NCBI GenBank assembly: GCA_026686845.1
Contig: JAIVEN010000014.1
Coordinates: 11,208,001-11,272,000 of the forward strand
From: Adenanthera pavonina
Lineage: Eukaryota; Streptophyta; Magnoliopsida; Fabales; Fabaceae
DNA: 64,000 bases
Direction of reading: 5' to 3'
Numbering within the stretch: the first letter of the stretch is position 1; every line of letters starts with the position of its first letter. Both the position numbers and the translations under genes were made by a program. The notes below the pieces were generated by a model. The model searched no databases. It saw only the letters and a list, made by a program, of their open reading frames with translations, and was not told where the DNA came from. This document shows, piece by piece, positions 37,267-51,600 of this stretch.

Positions 37267-40200
37267 ATGATCTCTCAGTTCTTCGTGCTTTCACAGAGGG
37301 GCGACAACATCGTCTTTCGTGATTGTGAGTCTCTGCCCTATAATCTTATCTATGCACTGCTCTTCCACTCTCAGTTTCTTCTTTTTTCTATCTGGGTGTC
37401 GGAAAAGGAAAGAAAATTGTAATTAATAATGGAAAATTCGATCTAATTTGAGGGCTTCTCATTTTGATTAAGCAATTGTTCGACTTAGTGTTTGCTTCCT
37501 TCGTACTCCCGGAGCGCGCGAAGCGTTATGGCTTTTATAGCATATCATGCTTCCCCTTTGACCATATAGCTGCCCCTGCTTAGTATTTAACAATCCGTGA
37601 ATTTGTTCTTGGTTTTACAATAAAAAGCATACATTTCTTGAAACTTGTGTTTCCTTTTTTATTTGTTTATGAAGGCCATAGGACCTTATTTACTTCACAT
37701 GCACACTTTTATATAATGGCATTCAGATCTTGTAGAGGGCCCTCCGGCCTGGCTTTGGTAGATTCGTCACTTTCGATTCTCATCCTCATGCTAGAAAAAC
37801 CTTTTCGTTTGATATTCAACAGTATATCCATTTTTCCTTTTGAGATATCACGGTGGCCGAATTTCATATTCTTATCTGTCTTAATAGGTTATTTCTTCCG
37901 AAATATGTTGTTCCCAAATTCTCTCTTTCGTGTGCAACGGTAGTCATAAACCATTTACACCTGTCCTGATAGCACTAACTAAGCCATATCACTCACTAAG
38001 AAATGAAGAAATACGAAGGATACTAAGAAAACCAGCAATCAATATAAACATAGCGCAAATCACAAACAAGACAACTAATGCAAATGAGCTCTCGAATCCA
38101 TCTGCAATTCTACATAGGATGGTCCCGTAACAAACCATGATGTGAATACCCGGGAGAGGTGAAGAAACAATCTTGTTCTAACGTGTGACAATTGACAAAT
38201 TTTTCGTACTTTTTGTTTGTAAATTGCATGCAGATCGTGGTGAAGTACAAAAAGGGAGTGCAGAGACATTTTTCCGCAAAGTGAAGTTCTGGAACGAGGA
38301 TGGTGAAGGGGATGCTCCTCCTGTATTTGTCGGTATTCTCTTCATGATGAGAAAATGTTTCCTTTCAATTTTTTGATTCGAGCTTTTTTTTTTCAATTCC
38401 TAGGAAGGTTTTTCTAGAGATCCATGTTTGAGATTGAAAGTTCTGTGATGTATCTCTTGGCCTTCAGTAGCTCGTCAGTTTCTTTCCATTTTGGTTGAGC
38501 ATTAACTCTCATATTTTTCTTTTCATTTGCTGATTAAACTGAAGGAAAAACATTGATTCTTGACAATTTTTTTTTCTCAATTTCATCCTAGTCATTATTT
38601 TTCCCTTCATCTCTTTTAACTGCTTTTTTTTTTTTTGATAGAATGTAGATGGTGTGAACTACTTTCACGTGAAGGTTTCTGGATTATTATTCGTTGCTAC
38701 AACAAGAGTCAATGTGTCCCCTTCTCTTGTTTTGGAACTTCTGCAAAGAATTGCCCGTGTCATCAAAGATTACCTTGGTGTTCTTAATGAAGATTCATTG
38801 CGGAAAAACTTTGTGCTTGTATATGAATTACTTGATGAAGTCATTGTAAGTATATTACAGTGTTTTTCCTTAGATGAGTTGAGTGTGGAATACTTGTTCA
38901 AAATTGTCATGCAGCAAAGCATTTGCTTTCTAATCTAGCCGGTTTGGAGCTTTGGTGAACAAGTCATGTTTACATTATCTTTATGATACTAAGATAGGAT
39001 CATTCATTACTTTTGGGCATTGTGTTTGGTGATACCTTTCTGTTTATCACAGACTGCTGTTCTCAACTTTTCACTTACCGAGTCTGAGAATCTCCTCTTA
39101 ACTGTTCATGATGGTCTTCTGTGAAATTTTCTTATGATATTTTCTCAATGGTCTTATTGGTTTTTATGGATTAAAAAACAGAGTTGAAACTAAATTCCCC
39201 ACATTTATGACTTCTATTAATAGTTTAAAAAATTTCAAATTCTGTTTTTCTTCTGCCTTTATCTTTTCCGAAGCTTATCATTTTGTGATGTTTATGACTC
39301 GTCATTTCCTTTTTAATCAATATGTAGCTTTACTGAAGTGTATTCGTTGCAGGATTTTGGTTATGTCCAAACCACATCAACTGAGGTTTTGAAGTTGTAT
39401 GTTTTCAATGAGCCAATTGTGGTTGAGGCTGCACGATTGCCTCCCCTTGGTCCAGCATCTATTTTTATGGTAACCACTTGTAGAGTCAGTTACATGCAAT
39501 AGGCATGAATTGTTGGTTCTTTAAATGGATTTATGGTCTCATTTCCTTGTCAAAACACCTGTATTTGCAGCAAGGGACCAAACGAATGCCAGGAACAGCT
39601 ATCACAAAATCTGTAGTTGCAAATGAACCGGGGGGCAGGAAGAGGGATGAGATTTTTGTTGATGTAATTGAGAAAATAAGTGTTACATTTAACTCTAGTG
39701 TGAGTATTTAAGTTCTTTTAGATGTATGGGTTTTAAATGCCACTTGCTGTATGTTCTTCTTATTGTCATATGTCTCAAACTCAAAATTTTGAAGCTCTTT
39801 GACATGAATTTATCATTGGAATCAGGGATTCATACTGACTAGTGAGATAGATGGCACCATCCAAATGAAGAGTTATCTTACTGGCAACCCAGAGATTCGA
39901 CTTGCTCTCAATGAGGACCTAAGTATAGGAAGAAATGGTAGGTCAATTTGTGGTCTGGTTTGTTTTCCCAGAAATGCTGACGAAGATTTGTTTGGCTTTT
40001 TCCCCTTGCTGTGAAACATGGTCACTTAAATACATGGTCTTTAATATATGTGGCTCCCCCATTGATTTTTACTGAATTTTTTCATTATTACCTCATTTAC
40101 CTGTTGTCATTCAGTCATCTCTTTGGATAGATTACAGGAGTTCAGGGGCTGTCATCCTTGATGATTGTAACTTCCATGAATCTGTGCACCTTGATAATTT

Positions 40201-42072
40201 TGATATTGACCGAACTTTGACATTGGTAAATGCATTGTTGATTACAATACATATATCAATTTGAAAGGTTTGTTATATATGAGTGTGTTGACAAATTATT
40301 GTTCCATTGTAGGTGCCACCCGATGGTGAATTTCCTGTCATGAATTATCGAATGACTCAACCATTTAAGCCACCCTTTCGAATCAATGCATTGATTGAAG
40401 AAGCAGGATCCCTTAAGGTGATTTGAACTGCCTATGATTTTCTGAAACTTGATATCTTGCTTACCACTCTGAAAGTTTGCCATATTTTCGTAGGCTGAAG
40501 TGATCATCAAAGTGCGAGCTGAGTTCTCACCAAGCATCAATGCTAACACAGTTCTAATACAGATGCCACTGCCAGCATATACAACTCGGTATTTCAATTA
40601 TCTTCCTGGCACATATACAGATAAGTTACATTTAAGAGTCACAATTTTATGCTGATGCGCTGCCTAATATACATTTAAGTTTTAGCTTGAGGTAAAGGTC
40701 ATTCTTGGTTTTCACATCCTTATACCTTTTACGTGAACAATCAGTGCATTACTTTTGACCTACTCAACCATGATGATGAAGATAAACGGAGTAAGGATGA
40801 TGAAGCAAGATTAGATATAACACATGATTGAAGATAATAGGCTTTTGGATGCCCCGATATGGGCGTGTAGTGAACTGGCTTTGCATGCCAAAGTGCATAT
40901 ATGAGCTGTACACTTCTCAAGTGCACAAGCAATGGGTGCTTTTTTAATGTTCATTTGAAGTTCATCTTACCATCCTAATTGCTTGCTTCTCCTTCCTGAA
41001 TGAAATTTTCAGTGTAAATTTTGAGTTGGAGCCTGGAGCTGTTGGAACAACTGATTTTAAGGAAGCAAATAAGAGACTGGAGTGGGGCATCAAAAAGGTA
41101 GTTTTGAACTTACGAACTATTGTATTCCCCCTCAAATAATGAATTTTAAGTTTTTATAATAATTTGTCTTATTTCCAATAAGGTTTCCTTAATTGTATAT
41201 TTGTGGATATTCTAAGCACTAGTCTTGTACTGGTAGATTATAGTAATGACTGGTCCATTCTCTTGTAGATTGGTGGTGGAACTGAGCATACTTTACGTGC
41301 AAAACTGACATTTTCACAAGAGATACATGGTACCATAGTACGACTGATTGTTCTTTTTTTGATGTTTGCCAAAAAAATATATCCTTTGTAATAATATAAC
41401 TCTTTGTACTGAGCACAGGAAATATTATGAAGGAAGCCGGGCCTCTTAGCATGTCCTTTACTATACCCATGTACAATGCTTCAAGGCTTCAGGTAAAATG
41501 TTGAAAATTCTTTGGAAGCTACGTCTTAAATATACTTCAGTTAATCAGCTAAAACTTAATACCCTCCATAAGAAATTTTTCATGTTGCTGGTTAAACAAT
41601 GTGCCAGATCTGGCTGGTGATGTAGTGACAGTAGTGTTCCGTTAATCTGAGAAATTAAATGGTATCTGTCTATGTGATTGCCAAAAGAAAAATGGCTTCT
41701 GCCTATGAAGAATGCTTTCCTGAGATTCGTGTTCTAGTCCACTAATGGCAAGAATTACAATACAATCCAAAGTTGACCTATTATCTACTGACAGATTGAT
41801 TATCCTGACCAATCAGTTACTGCCTGCTAAAATTGATAGAGTTATAATCTTCGTGATTTAAGGGTCGGATCATGAACTTTATTCTCTGTTAGTGCCAGCT
41901 GTTTCTCTCTCATGAGAATTGGTACTTTTTCTAATCTGGAATAGCTATTAAGATCCCATTTGTTGTGCAACAGGTGAAGTACTTGCAAATAGCGAAGATG
42001 TCGAAAGCACGTAATCCATATCGATGGGTTAGATATGTCACCCAGTCAAACTCATATGTTGCTCGGTTGTAA
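37267..42072 (+). CDS. AP4M: AP-4 complex subunit mu
   Basis: Thirteen exons join in frame: 37267-37324, 38234-38328, 38642-38845, 39353-39469, 39571-39699, 39826-39937, 40131-40225, 40313-40417, 40494-40588, 41013-41097, 41269-41329, 41419-41492 and 41974-42072. They give 442 residues, against about 450 in Arabidopsis (At4g24550, from memory). The protein starts MISQFFVLSQRGDNIVFRDY, the longin-like N-terminal domain (about 1-140) that packs against the beta subunit. The mu homology domain (about 175-442) starts near RRDEIFVD-type sequence (KRDEIFVDVIEKISV) and ends YRWVRYVTQSNSYVARL. AP-4 sorts cargo with tyrosine-based signals at the trans-Golgi network, including vacuolar storage proteins. 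The exon 6/7 junction makes the linker before VILDDCNFHES a few residues shorter than I recall for Arabidopsis. The intron 2 donor is the weak gtcggt. Confidence 0.96.
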
Positions 42073-45000
42073 CTAATTACAGTTCTCCAAATTCTCTAGT
42101 TACCTGCTTTTTCAGCTCATTTTGATATTATGATGTTCATGTATCCTGAATCATTTTAGAAAACATGGCATTCTATAGTTACCTTGCAGCGTGTGCAATT
42201 TTTGTGTGCGTTTTTTCAGCATTTCAGGTCAAAAGATGGCAGGCCGTTAACAATGAAGAAAGACAGTTATCCTTAGAATAGAAACATGAAATGCCTAGGT
42301 GGAATCATTTACTAGAGGTCTTGAAACTCTTCCATTTTTCTAGATGAAGGGGATGCATGAGAGTAACTATGTAGATGAACAGGTATTCCAACAGGAGAGA
42401 TGATCCAAGATGATGTCAAATTTTACTGGTCTTATGGTGTGCTCAGAATCTATTACGTTATGGATTAGGCTAATATTCATGAGAGGAGTTAAATCACCTG
42501 ACGGGATGGGGGTTCCTTAGTGATAGAATATGTTCCCCAGATTGCAGCGAGTCAAAGGCCATTGAACCTGTGCTGGGTCTGACGGGAATTAGATTCCCTA
42601 ATCTCTCAAAAAGTTTAAAGGATAGATGGATTACTTGTTCTCGCAAAGCAAAGTTCTTTGCCTTTTCTGTTGTTCTAGCGTATTGATTCTTGTATTTGGA
42701 TTAAAGGATTGTTAAGCAAGCCGACGCCTAAAATCAGTGGAGCCTTTGTTTTAGGGGTGCATCAATTAAAGTATATTTACTCAATCAACAGGCGCAATCG
42801 TCTTTGAACAGCGTAGTATCATTTTGAAAGTGAATGTGCTCATGCAGAATTTTGTTTTCTGACTTTCATAAGTCCCTCGTGGCTGGAAATCAAGAGAAGT
42901 TCATTCAATTTCAGTGATGCTGCATTTTTATGGTTGACTCTTTTCATGGCATTGATAACTAAGGACATGTCAGTATTTTCTTTTTTTTTTTTCTCAAAAT
43001 AGTTTTATAAAATTATTTTCGGATAAGTTTTAAAAATAAGAAAATAAAAAAATTTATTTGAATGATTGTTCTCAAAATTATAACTAATGAGTAATAGATG
43101 AGTTATTTAAAATTTATAACTTTATCATTAATAAAGTGAATGTTTTTCACTTTTTTTTTTTTATTTTTCATAATAAAAATAATAAAATAATTTAAAATTA
43201 TTTTGAGTTTTCTATTTTTTTATTTTTCTATTTTTTAGAATAATTTATAAAAAATAAGTTTATTAAGTAAGTTTTTTTATTTTTAAAAAAAAAAAAAAAA
43301 TTTTAAAAACACGAATCAAACACATTTTAAAGACTAGATTATTAGTTTTTATTTGAGATGAGTTTTTGAACCCATGAATATATATATATAATGGGGTGTA
43401 TGCAAAATACTTTTGTAATAAAAAAAATAGTATTAGAAGTGAAAAATATTTGATGTGACTCTTTTGTTTTATTTTTATTTATTATTTTGCAGAGATTTTA
43501 TAAATTTTACACTTGTCCGAACTCATTCATTGGACTTCATTCGAACGAGTGTCCCTGCTAAGTAGCAATGATGTCGCACGTGACTCATATATACTCTTCG
43601 TCAAACCTGTCCAAAGTGGTTGGCCAAGAATATGAGAATGGAAAAAGAGGAAAGTTTTATGAGAAAATTACACTTAATAATTATAAAATTTACAAATATT
43701 TATCAGAGTAGAAAGATGATAAAAGTGTTAAAGACGAGATAAGATGAAGCAGGGACTTGGGTAATAAGTATAACTGATCTGAGACTCCGTTCGAAAGTTG
43801 TTTCTTCTTTCCTTTGTTTACATTTCAGCTGACACGCGATATAGTTCTCCGAAACAAACGACAGAGCTTGCCCTTAATTTTCCCCATCGACTCCTATGGA
43901 GAGTCTGTGCTAAATTGATGATCCATATTATTTTGCATTAATTAATTTAGGAATTGATGAATAGAAGGTTGGGAAGTATGGTCCCAGAATTGGACAGCAT
44001 CCTTGAATTCTGCTGTTAAGCAGAGTACAACGATAAAACTTGAATGAACTATGATGTTACCCAATCCATCATCACCGTGTAAACATGGAGTAATACTGTT
44101 TGTCAGTGAGACATGTGATCTCTCTCTCTCTCTCTCCCTTTCTGTGCACAGTTGCACATGAGGCGAGTGGGCTAGGCTAGAGGCACTGCGAGCATAATAA
44201 TGAGTCGCATTACTTCAGGTTGGCTGTGCTTTTGAGATGATATGACAACGTGGAATGAGGACTATGGAGCACAGTCTGTGCGCTCTTGCATGCTGGCTTG
44301 ATTTGACCTTTTTAATAGGGGACCGTCCAAGTTTTCAACCCACATGTGTACTCAATTCTAGGCTACCTTGAATTTTTGCTCCTCTCTCGTGGAATTACTC
44401 CCCAAACAACAGATTTTTTATACTCCTAGTCATAGAGCCGTAGAAGGGTTGGAGGCTTTGAGGGAACCGCTATATGATTGATAATCTCAAACTTTATGCA
44501 TCCCGACACAAACAAAGTTTAAATTCGAATTTATCATAGAATTACTTTATGCATACGTTAATCCATTTTCGAGCTTTGATTTACTTATCTATTTTTATTT
44601 GGCTGGCTATACATCTTCATGTGAGCAAACCAGTCCCAGTTTGCTTGCATGTATGCACGTGACAGGTGGGGAGCAATAGTTGAAGTCATCGTCACATATA
44701 TCACCGTAAGCAAACGTATACTTAATATTTTTGAGACTTAGGACCCGTTTAGTTTTCACTTAATGAAGAATGAGTTTGGATAGAATTGGTTTCATAGCGT
44801 GATTATGGTAAAAATTAGTTTTTAACTAACGTGTTTATATTTGGATGATTTATTTAAAAATTAGTTTTGACAAAATTCATAATTTTCCTCTAAATTGAGC
44901 TTAAATTCTATTTCATAATTAATTTAATTTCTTTGGATTAAAATTTAATCTGTATTTATTTAATTGATAACATAATATATTTGATATAACATTTTCTTAT

Positions 45001-46047
45001 AGGTCATGATATATAAAAGTTAAGGTTTTAAAGAAAAATTTTGGTCAATAAATAGGAAATATTTTATGAAAATTTTATTTTCCTAAATTTTTTATTTTTT
45101 CTTATTTTTATTAATATATTTTTATCTGACTTTAAAATAAATGCAGACTAAAAAAAGACAACCAAAATGAAAAAGCATTGTTCTGCGCACAAACTCATTC
45201 TCCAACGAAAACAGGAAAATCATCCAAATATATCCAAATTTTATCAAACCTTAGTTTTAATCCCAAACCAAGATTTCCAACTGATATCAAAACGGAGCCT
45301 TAAACTGTTATGGTCTTTTTGCTATGGAGCACATGATGAATATTCCTCAGTCTTTAAATAATAATTTATAAAGAAAGTTAGAACCATAATTTTTTTAGTT
45401 TAGTATTTTGGTTTACAAAATAAGGGTTGGCAGTTTAGTATTTTAGTTTTTTTTTTTTGGGACCAACAGTATTTTAATTAAAGAACCAAATTTTGAGATT
45501 TACAACTGTAATTTTATTCTAACGTTACATAAAATTTATGAAAAATAAAAGTCAGTTATCAAATATTTTTTAGAACTATATCTATTTTATTATCAAATTC
45601 AGGTCTAATTTGTAATTGCTAAATTTGAACGAACATAATTTTTATTAATGTGTATATATATAATTCAGTGAAAATTTTAATAAAAATAAAAATAATTTAA
45701 AATAATTTAAAAACTATGTTTTTTTAAATAAAAATTATAATTCCAATAATAAAATTATAAAAGATAAGAGTATTTATAAATTTTGATGCGCTTTCTTACG
45801 AGGAGGGCGCCCTCATCGTAGCCTGCCCCCTCGCAAGTGGAATCTCATCGTACTCAGATTTTAAGACGATCTGTCTTTTCTCTTGTCTACAAAGCTGTTC
45901 CCCCTCTCCCTTAACTTCTCGCTCAGCTCAAACTCCTCCCTTCCCTTACTCTTCCATTCTTATAATCTTCCATCGCTCTTCATGTTCTGGCAACGACCGT
46001 CATCAGTACCAACACACTGCAAAAGTATTAAGATTTGAAAGCCAAAT
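42073..46047. other. Intergenic DNA between AP4M and the acyltransferase
   Basis: The first 900 bp has more balanced composition and may include a long 3' untranslated region. After about 42,980 it is AT-rich with poly-T/poly-A runs, a TA repeat near 43,378 and a TC microsatellite at about 44,119-44,137. A MITE is listed separately. The pyrimidine-rich stretch 45,880-46,040 is the likely acyltransferase leader. Confidence 0.5.
44741..45299. mobile_element. Tourist-like MITE (PIF/Harbinger type)
   Basis: The ends GGACCCGTTTAG and, inverted, GGCTCCGTTTTG are flanked by TTA on both sides (44738-44740 and 45300-45302). It is 559 bp long and non-coding. The terminal repeats are short and decayed. 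Confidence 0.6.
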
Positions 46048-48612
46048 ATGTCAAACTCCAGGCACCTCCCAGATTGTTTATATTCTAGTCCGCCTATCAT
46101 AATCAACCCAAGTGCTCCTACGCCAAATCATTCTCTCTATCTCTCTAACCTTGACGACCAAAAATTCCTCAGATTCTCCATTAAGTACTTTTATCTGTTC
46201 AGGAAATCCGTGAGCTCTGATGCGTTGAAGCTTTCTTTGTCCAGAGTTCTAGTGGATTACTACCCCTTAGCTGGGAGATTGAGAGCCAGCGATGAAGACC
46301 ATGGGAAGCTTCACGTGGACTGCAACGGACAAGGTGCTCTTTTCGCTGAAGCATTCATGCCCATCACTGCCCATGAATTACTTGAATCTTCCAACATGCC
46401 AAACATGTCCTGGAGGAAGCTCTTGTATAAGGTGGAAGCTCAGAGTTTGTTGGATGTCCCTCCTCTTATAGTCCAGGTCTGATTCGTGTTTCATTCCTTT
46501 CCTCCTCCGGATTATTTTTTTTCATCAGCTTTTCCTCATGTATAGATAATGAAACCCATTGGCTACAATAAACCTTGTTTCATCCATCCCCAGAAATGAT
46601 GAAATACATTGACTTTTAAATTTAGTTAGTTCTCATGATGAAGATCTACTATTTACTTCAAGGCGGAAAGAGAGATCGACAGAAGTGTATAAAATTTACT
46701 TCATGACTTATGCATGGAATTTAAAGAGAAATGTCAACACGGTGTGTGTTTTACTTTCAAGAAGTTGGAATAAATATGTTCCAGTGTTCCCGGCTGGATA
46801 AGTTTAAAAAGTGTGTTCAGATTTCAGAAAGCTTGTATTCTTCCACTCTGTCCAGTGCTTACCTGTTATGATTACACTTGTAAGCAATCATCAACGTCAT
46901 CGATCAGCTTTCTCTTTCAATAGTTCTCCCCGCAAATGATTCCTTTCTGGATACATGAAATTAACTCAACAACCATGGCTAAGGAAAACAAAAAATTACC
47001 CTCTCTGTGCCTTGGGGTCTGTTTGGTTCAAAGGAGAGAAAGGAAGGGAAGAGATTTTAATGGAGAGAAAGGGATGAGAGGGAATAGAAAGGATTTTAAT
47101 TTTATCTTGTTTAGAAGAAAAATGAGGAATTTTAGTGGAAGGATTTTAATTTTAATTTATTTAGATTTGGATTAGGAGGAAAAATAATTATAATTTAATT
47201 ATTATATCCTTAATTTATTTAAGTTAATATAAGAATAAGATTGATCAGTATATTGTGTAGTCAAATAATAAAAAAATAAAGAGTATTTTGATTATTTTAA
47301 ATATAATAATATATTTTTTTATCAAATTATCCCAATTTATGAAGAAAATATATAAGAAAAAGAGAGAAAAAATTTTTCTCTCCTCCTGGTTGCCACACTT
47401 TCCTTCTTTTCCCTTCCTCCCATTTCCCCCCAACCAAACCATTCATGAAATCTTGATGGCAACTTTTTTTCTTTTTCCTCTTATTCATCTTTATGCGGTC
47501 AAAGTCATAGCCTCCACTTGCTTTCAAAATCATGATTCTAGTTTCGGATCTGTGTGTTGAAATGCTGATAATATAAGCCTCTTTTTGTTGCTTTCACGAA
47601 AGCATATATGGACGTTGTTCCTTCTTTCTTTATATATCATATTTTTAATTTTAATTAAACTGACCGAAATGTCCTCTTCTCATTCTCGTTACAGGTGACG
47701 AGTCTCCGATGCGGGGGAATGGCGGTGTGCACCGCCATCAACCACTGTATCTGCGATGGCATAGGCTCATCTCAGTTTTTACGCGCATGGGCCCACCTCA
47801 CCACCTCACCTAACTGTGAGTTACCAATATTACCCTTCCACTCTCGAAACCTCCTAAAGCCTAGAAATCCACCACAGGTTAAGTTTTCTCACTCAGGATA
47901 CACGAAAACTAACTCTTGTCAACTGGATCTGGTGAAGTTATTGCAGTCGCAGCCCCTAGTGGCCACGTGCTTGACTTTCACCTCTTCTCATCTTCTTCAC
48001 CTCAAGAAGCAGTGCGCTGCAAAGTGCACGACCTTTGAAGCCCTGGCTTCGCACACGTGGCGCTCCTGGGTTAGATCACTGAACCTCTCCCCCACCCTCA
48101 AGGTGAAGCTCCTTTTCTCTGTCAACGTTCGCGAAAAGTTGAGCCCAGAAATACCGCAGGCGTATTATGGGAATGGATTCGTGCTAGGATGCGCCGAGAG
48201 CACAGTGAAGGAGCTGCTTGAGGCTAACCTGCACCATGGTGTGGAACTGGTGCAACAAGGGAAGGCAAGGTTGGACGATGAGCATGTGAGGTCAATGATT
48301 GATTTGTTGGAGGACAAAACGGTAGAAACGGATCTCTCGGCTAGCTTGGTAATATCACAGTGGTCGAAGCTAGGGTTAGAGGAGGTGGATTTCGGAGGAG
48401 GGAAGGCACTGCAAATGGGGCCTTTGACCAGTGATGTTTACTGTTTGTTTTTACCGGTGATAGGTGATTCTAATGCGGTGAGGGTGATGGTTTCAGTGCC
48501 TGAGGCAGTGGTGGAAAAGTTTGAGTTTTACATGAGAGAGTATATTTGGGATAAAGAAGGAAATGGGCACGGTCATAATGGCTATCATCCTCAACAAAAT
48601 GGTTGTGGTTGA
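46048..48612 (+). CDS. BAHD (HXXXD-type) acyltransferase
   Basis: Two exons, 46048-46476 and 47695-48612, joined in phase 0 give 448 residues, the normal length of the family. BAHD enzymes are cytosolic and transfer an acyl group from acyl-CoA to an alcohol or amine. The catalytic HXXXD is HCICD (H160 to D164) at the start of exon 2, followed by GIGSSQFLRAWA. The structural DFGWG motif reads DFGGG (about D375-G379), lacking the tryptophan. SLYLSNLDDQ and YYPLAGRLR near the N terminus are usual family words. The overall text resembles Arabidopsis At1g27620 and the cutin/suberin and wax acyltransferase group (FACT, ASFT) from memory, so a hydroxycinnamoyl or fatty alcohol substrate is plausible but unproven. 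The Gly- and His-rich C-terminal tail (GHGHNGYH) is unusual. Confidence 0.92.
47015..47441. mobile_element. MITE in the acyltransferase intron
   Basis: The left end GGGTCTGTTTGGTTC followed by AAAGGAGAG, and the right end (inverted TGGTTTGGTTGGGGGG then GAGGAAGGG), form imperfect terminal inverted repeats of about 28 bp. The target duplication is not clear. The sequence style matches the element at 18801-19177. It contributes a third of the 1.2-kb intron. Confidence 0.55.
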
Positions 48613-51600
48613 ATCATGATATATATCAATCCCCTTGTCCTTTTATCTTTCAAGTTTTATTAATGTTAAATCATAAAAGGAGGAATCTATATAAGTAATC
48701 GAATTTTAGCGACTTATTGAGTTTGTGAACATATATATAAAGGAGCATTTTGCTGATTAGATGTTTGAAACCGGCCGCTTGTTTATTCTTTGTTAATATT
48801 CCCCGCCTTAGAGAAAAAGTCACGGGCTTGGAGCGCTTAATTAATAATATATCCATATCCTTTATTTGAAAGAATCTGCATGAATTTATAGCATATGTTG
48901 TTATCATCAAAATAATTAATGGGTAAATAAAAGTGCCACATATATGAAAGAAAATAAAGATGTTTTGTGATCAATCTGAAGCCATTATTTTTGCAAGGGA
49001 AACAGCATTATTGAACAACGAAGTAAAAAAAAATGTTGATCAGAAAAGAAAATACTTGATAAAACAAACTGGTATACAACTTTTGTTTTCTGGTTGCCCA
49101 AAAAACACTTTTTGTCTGAAAAACGGAAAAAAAGAAGGCCAAAGATGGCATTAAAAGCGGGGAAAGGATTCCATAAGAAGAAAAAAAAGTGGGGAAAGGA
49201 GAAATGAATGGAGGAAGAGGGGACGCGTATGTGGGTGCTTTCGGTGTTACAAGTTGAAACGCAGAGGTCGTTTTCCGGCATTCCTGTAGCTCTGCACCGT
49301 ACGAACTTTATTATTGTGTTATCAATTCACTTCATGATACGCCAAAACTGGGAACATGCTCAAAATATCCCATGCTCCAGAAAATGAAACCCACCAATAT
49401 AAATATATATATATATATATATGGAATCATCGTATGTAAACTTTTGTGTCTGTACCTCCCTTGGAAGTAGAACTGTTAAGAATGAAAGTATGAAATTTAC
49501 AAAATAAGGGCATGAAATTAACAACACAGGGGCTCTTATTCTAAAGCAAAGGGTTGAAAGTTTAATTAATTTTTTATTTTTTTAATATATGAGCAAATTT
49601 AGTTGTGAGGAATAGTTGCCAATCTGGGGTGGCTTATATCACTTCCATTTTTAGGGGAGGTAAAATCACTTATTTTAAGGCCATAAGGAGTTCACCATTT
49701 GCCTTTTCTCTAAGGGAGATTAATCTTTGCTTCTAATACTCCTAGTCACACACCAAAAAGAATGAAATTAACATTTTTTTAATGATCTTTTTATTTTCAT
49801 AGTAATTATACGTTGATTAATTATACTAGAATGGGTTGGATACTTGGATATCATATTATTGGAACTGAAATATCCATAAAAATTGTTATATTGATATGCC
49901 AACAAATAAATATAAATCCTGGTCAACAGTTCTCCATCGCATCTAAGTTGCACGTTTTGCACCGATCGAGTGAGTGGAATCACGGATGGCATCAACTCTA
50001 CGCCTATATTATATTTGATACATATAAACTCTACCTGCCTTTGGAAATATATATAATGATATATATATATATATAGATGTATTGGTCAAAAGAGCAAAGA
50101 AGCGTGAAGATGGCGTTGAAACATTGAATCCAAATGGGAATAATAATATTCTTGAAACTGTTGTCTTGGGATTTAGGAGAGACAGAAAGTATATGGGATG
50201 GATTGGGTATGGTATGGGAATGATCCACTTTGTTATGCTTTAAAATTTAACTTTATTCCAAAGCCAGAACCAAGAAATTAAATCAAGCTAAGGCTGCGAG
50301 TCCAAGTATGGATATTTTGGAAGGAATTTAAATTAAAGGAAGGGAAAGGATTGGAGATGGCGTTGGGGGCATTTGGTATAAAGATTTGCAAATAATAAAA
50401 TTTTCGGGGATATATCGCCTTTTTCTTATCCAACCGATTGGGCGCTCACCAAAATCCGCACTTGTTAGTGTCTGGTGTTTCATATCAATGATTCAAATAT
50501 GCGGTTGATATGATTCTCTCCCCTTTTAAATTTTAATATTTCATTCTTTCTTTCTTTTTTTTTTAATTTTAAAAAAAAAAAAGATAAACTCTCACGCACC
50601 CGCGCTAAAGCTCTCTTTTTTAATTTGTGACGACGACGACGACGACGAGGAGCATTACTGTTCATTCGATTGATACCTACCTCCTTTTGGCTTTTGACAA
50701 GCTTCGCGTAAAGTGGGATGCCGACGTGGTGTTACCTCCCAGTAGTACTAGGTTGATCGGCTTATGCTCAGCCCCTATGTAATTTATTAACAAAAATATA
50801 AAAATTCTTTTTTGATAAAAAAAATTACGAGTTGAGTTTCACAGATTCATTAATAGCTCAAACAACTCTTACAAATACTTAAAACACCAATATAGTCCTC
50901 AAACAAGGAGTAGAATTTAAACTCATTCTTATAAAATATAAATCAACTAGTTTATGTTGGCAAATTTGAAAGTAAAGTTTTCAAAAGCTATTTTTGTGTT
51001 TTTTTTTATAATTATTTGACTAAGTCAAATTCAAGTATTGTGTAGTCTAAATAAAAAAAACTTTTTTAATGTAATATTTTCATTCACATTATTCAAACTC
51101 AAAATTTTATTTAAAATATATCAAATTTCTTATCATTGAATCTAATTGCTATTGGCATTGGTAACACAAATTGTGTTTGAACATTTACAAATTCTAAATA
51201 CGAAGTCAAAAGTTCTTTTTTTTTTCTCCAAATAATTTATATTTATATTTCTATAAATTATGTATAATATATCTCACTTTAAACTCCATAAAAGCACAGG
51301 TCCCACAATGTAATTTATATAAAAATGTAAGGTAACTACAAAGCTAAAGATATGAAAATAAACAAATAAATAAATAAAAAGCTAAAGTTTGCCTCTAAAT
51401 AAATAATAAGTCAAATATCCCTCATATGGGTAAATCAATTCTTTATTATACTCGGGTGGAAAAGAAACGTCACTACATCATCAACATCTTCTGATTGATG
51501 AAAACATTTTTGGTAGGATTTAGATTTAGATGTCGTGATTACGCGCGTGCGATCATGATAATAGTAAATAATAATGACAGCCTTTTATGTCTTTCTCTGT

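Noticed and set aside
43942..44157. 71-codon ORF starting MQLCTERERERERS
   Set aside because: The ER repeat is the translated TC microsatellite; there is no domain.
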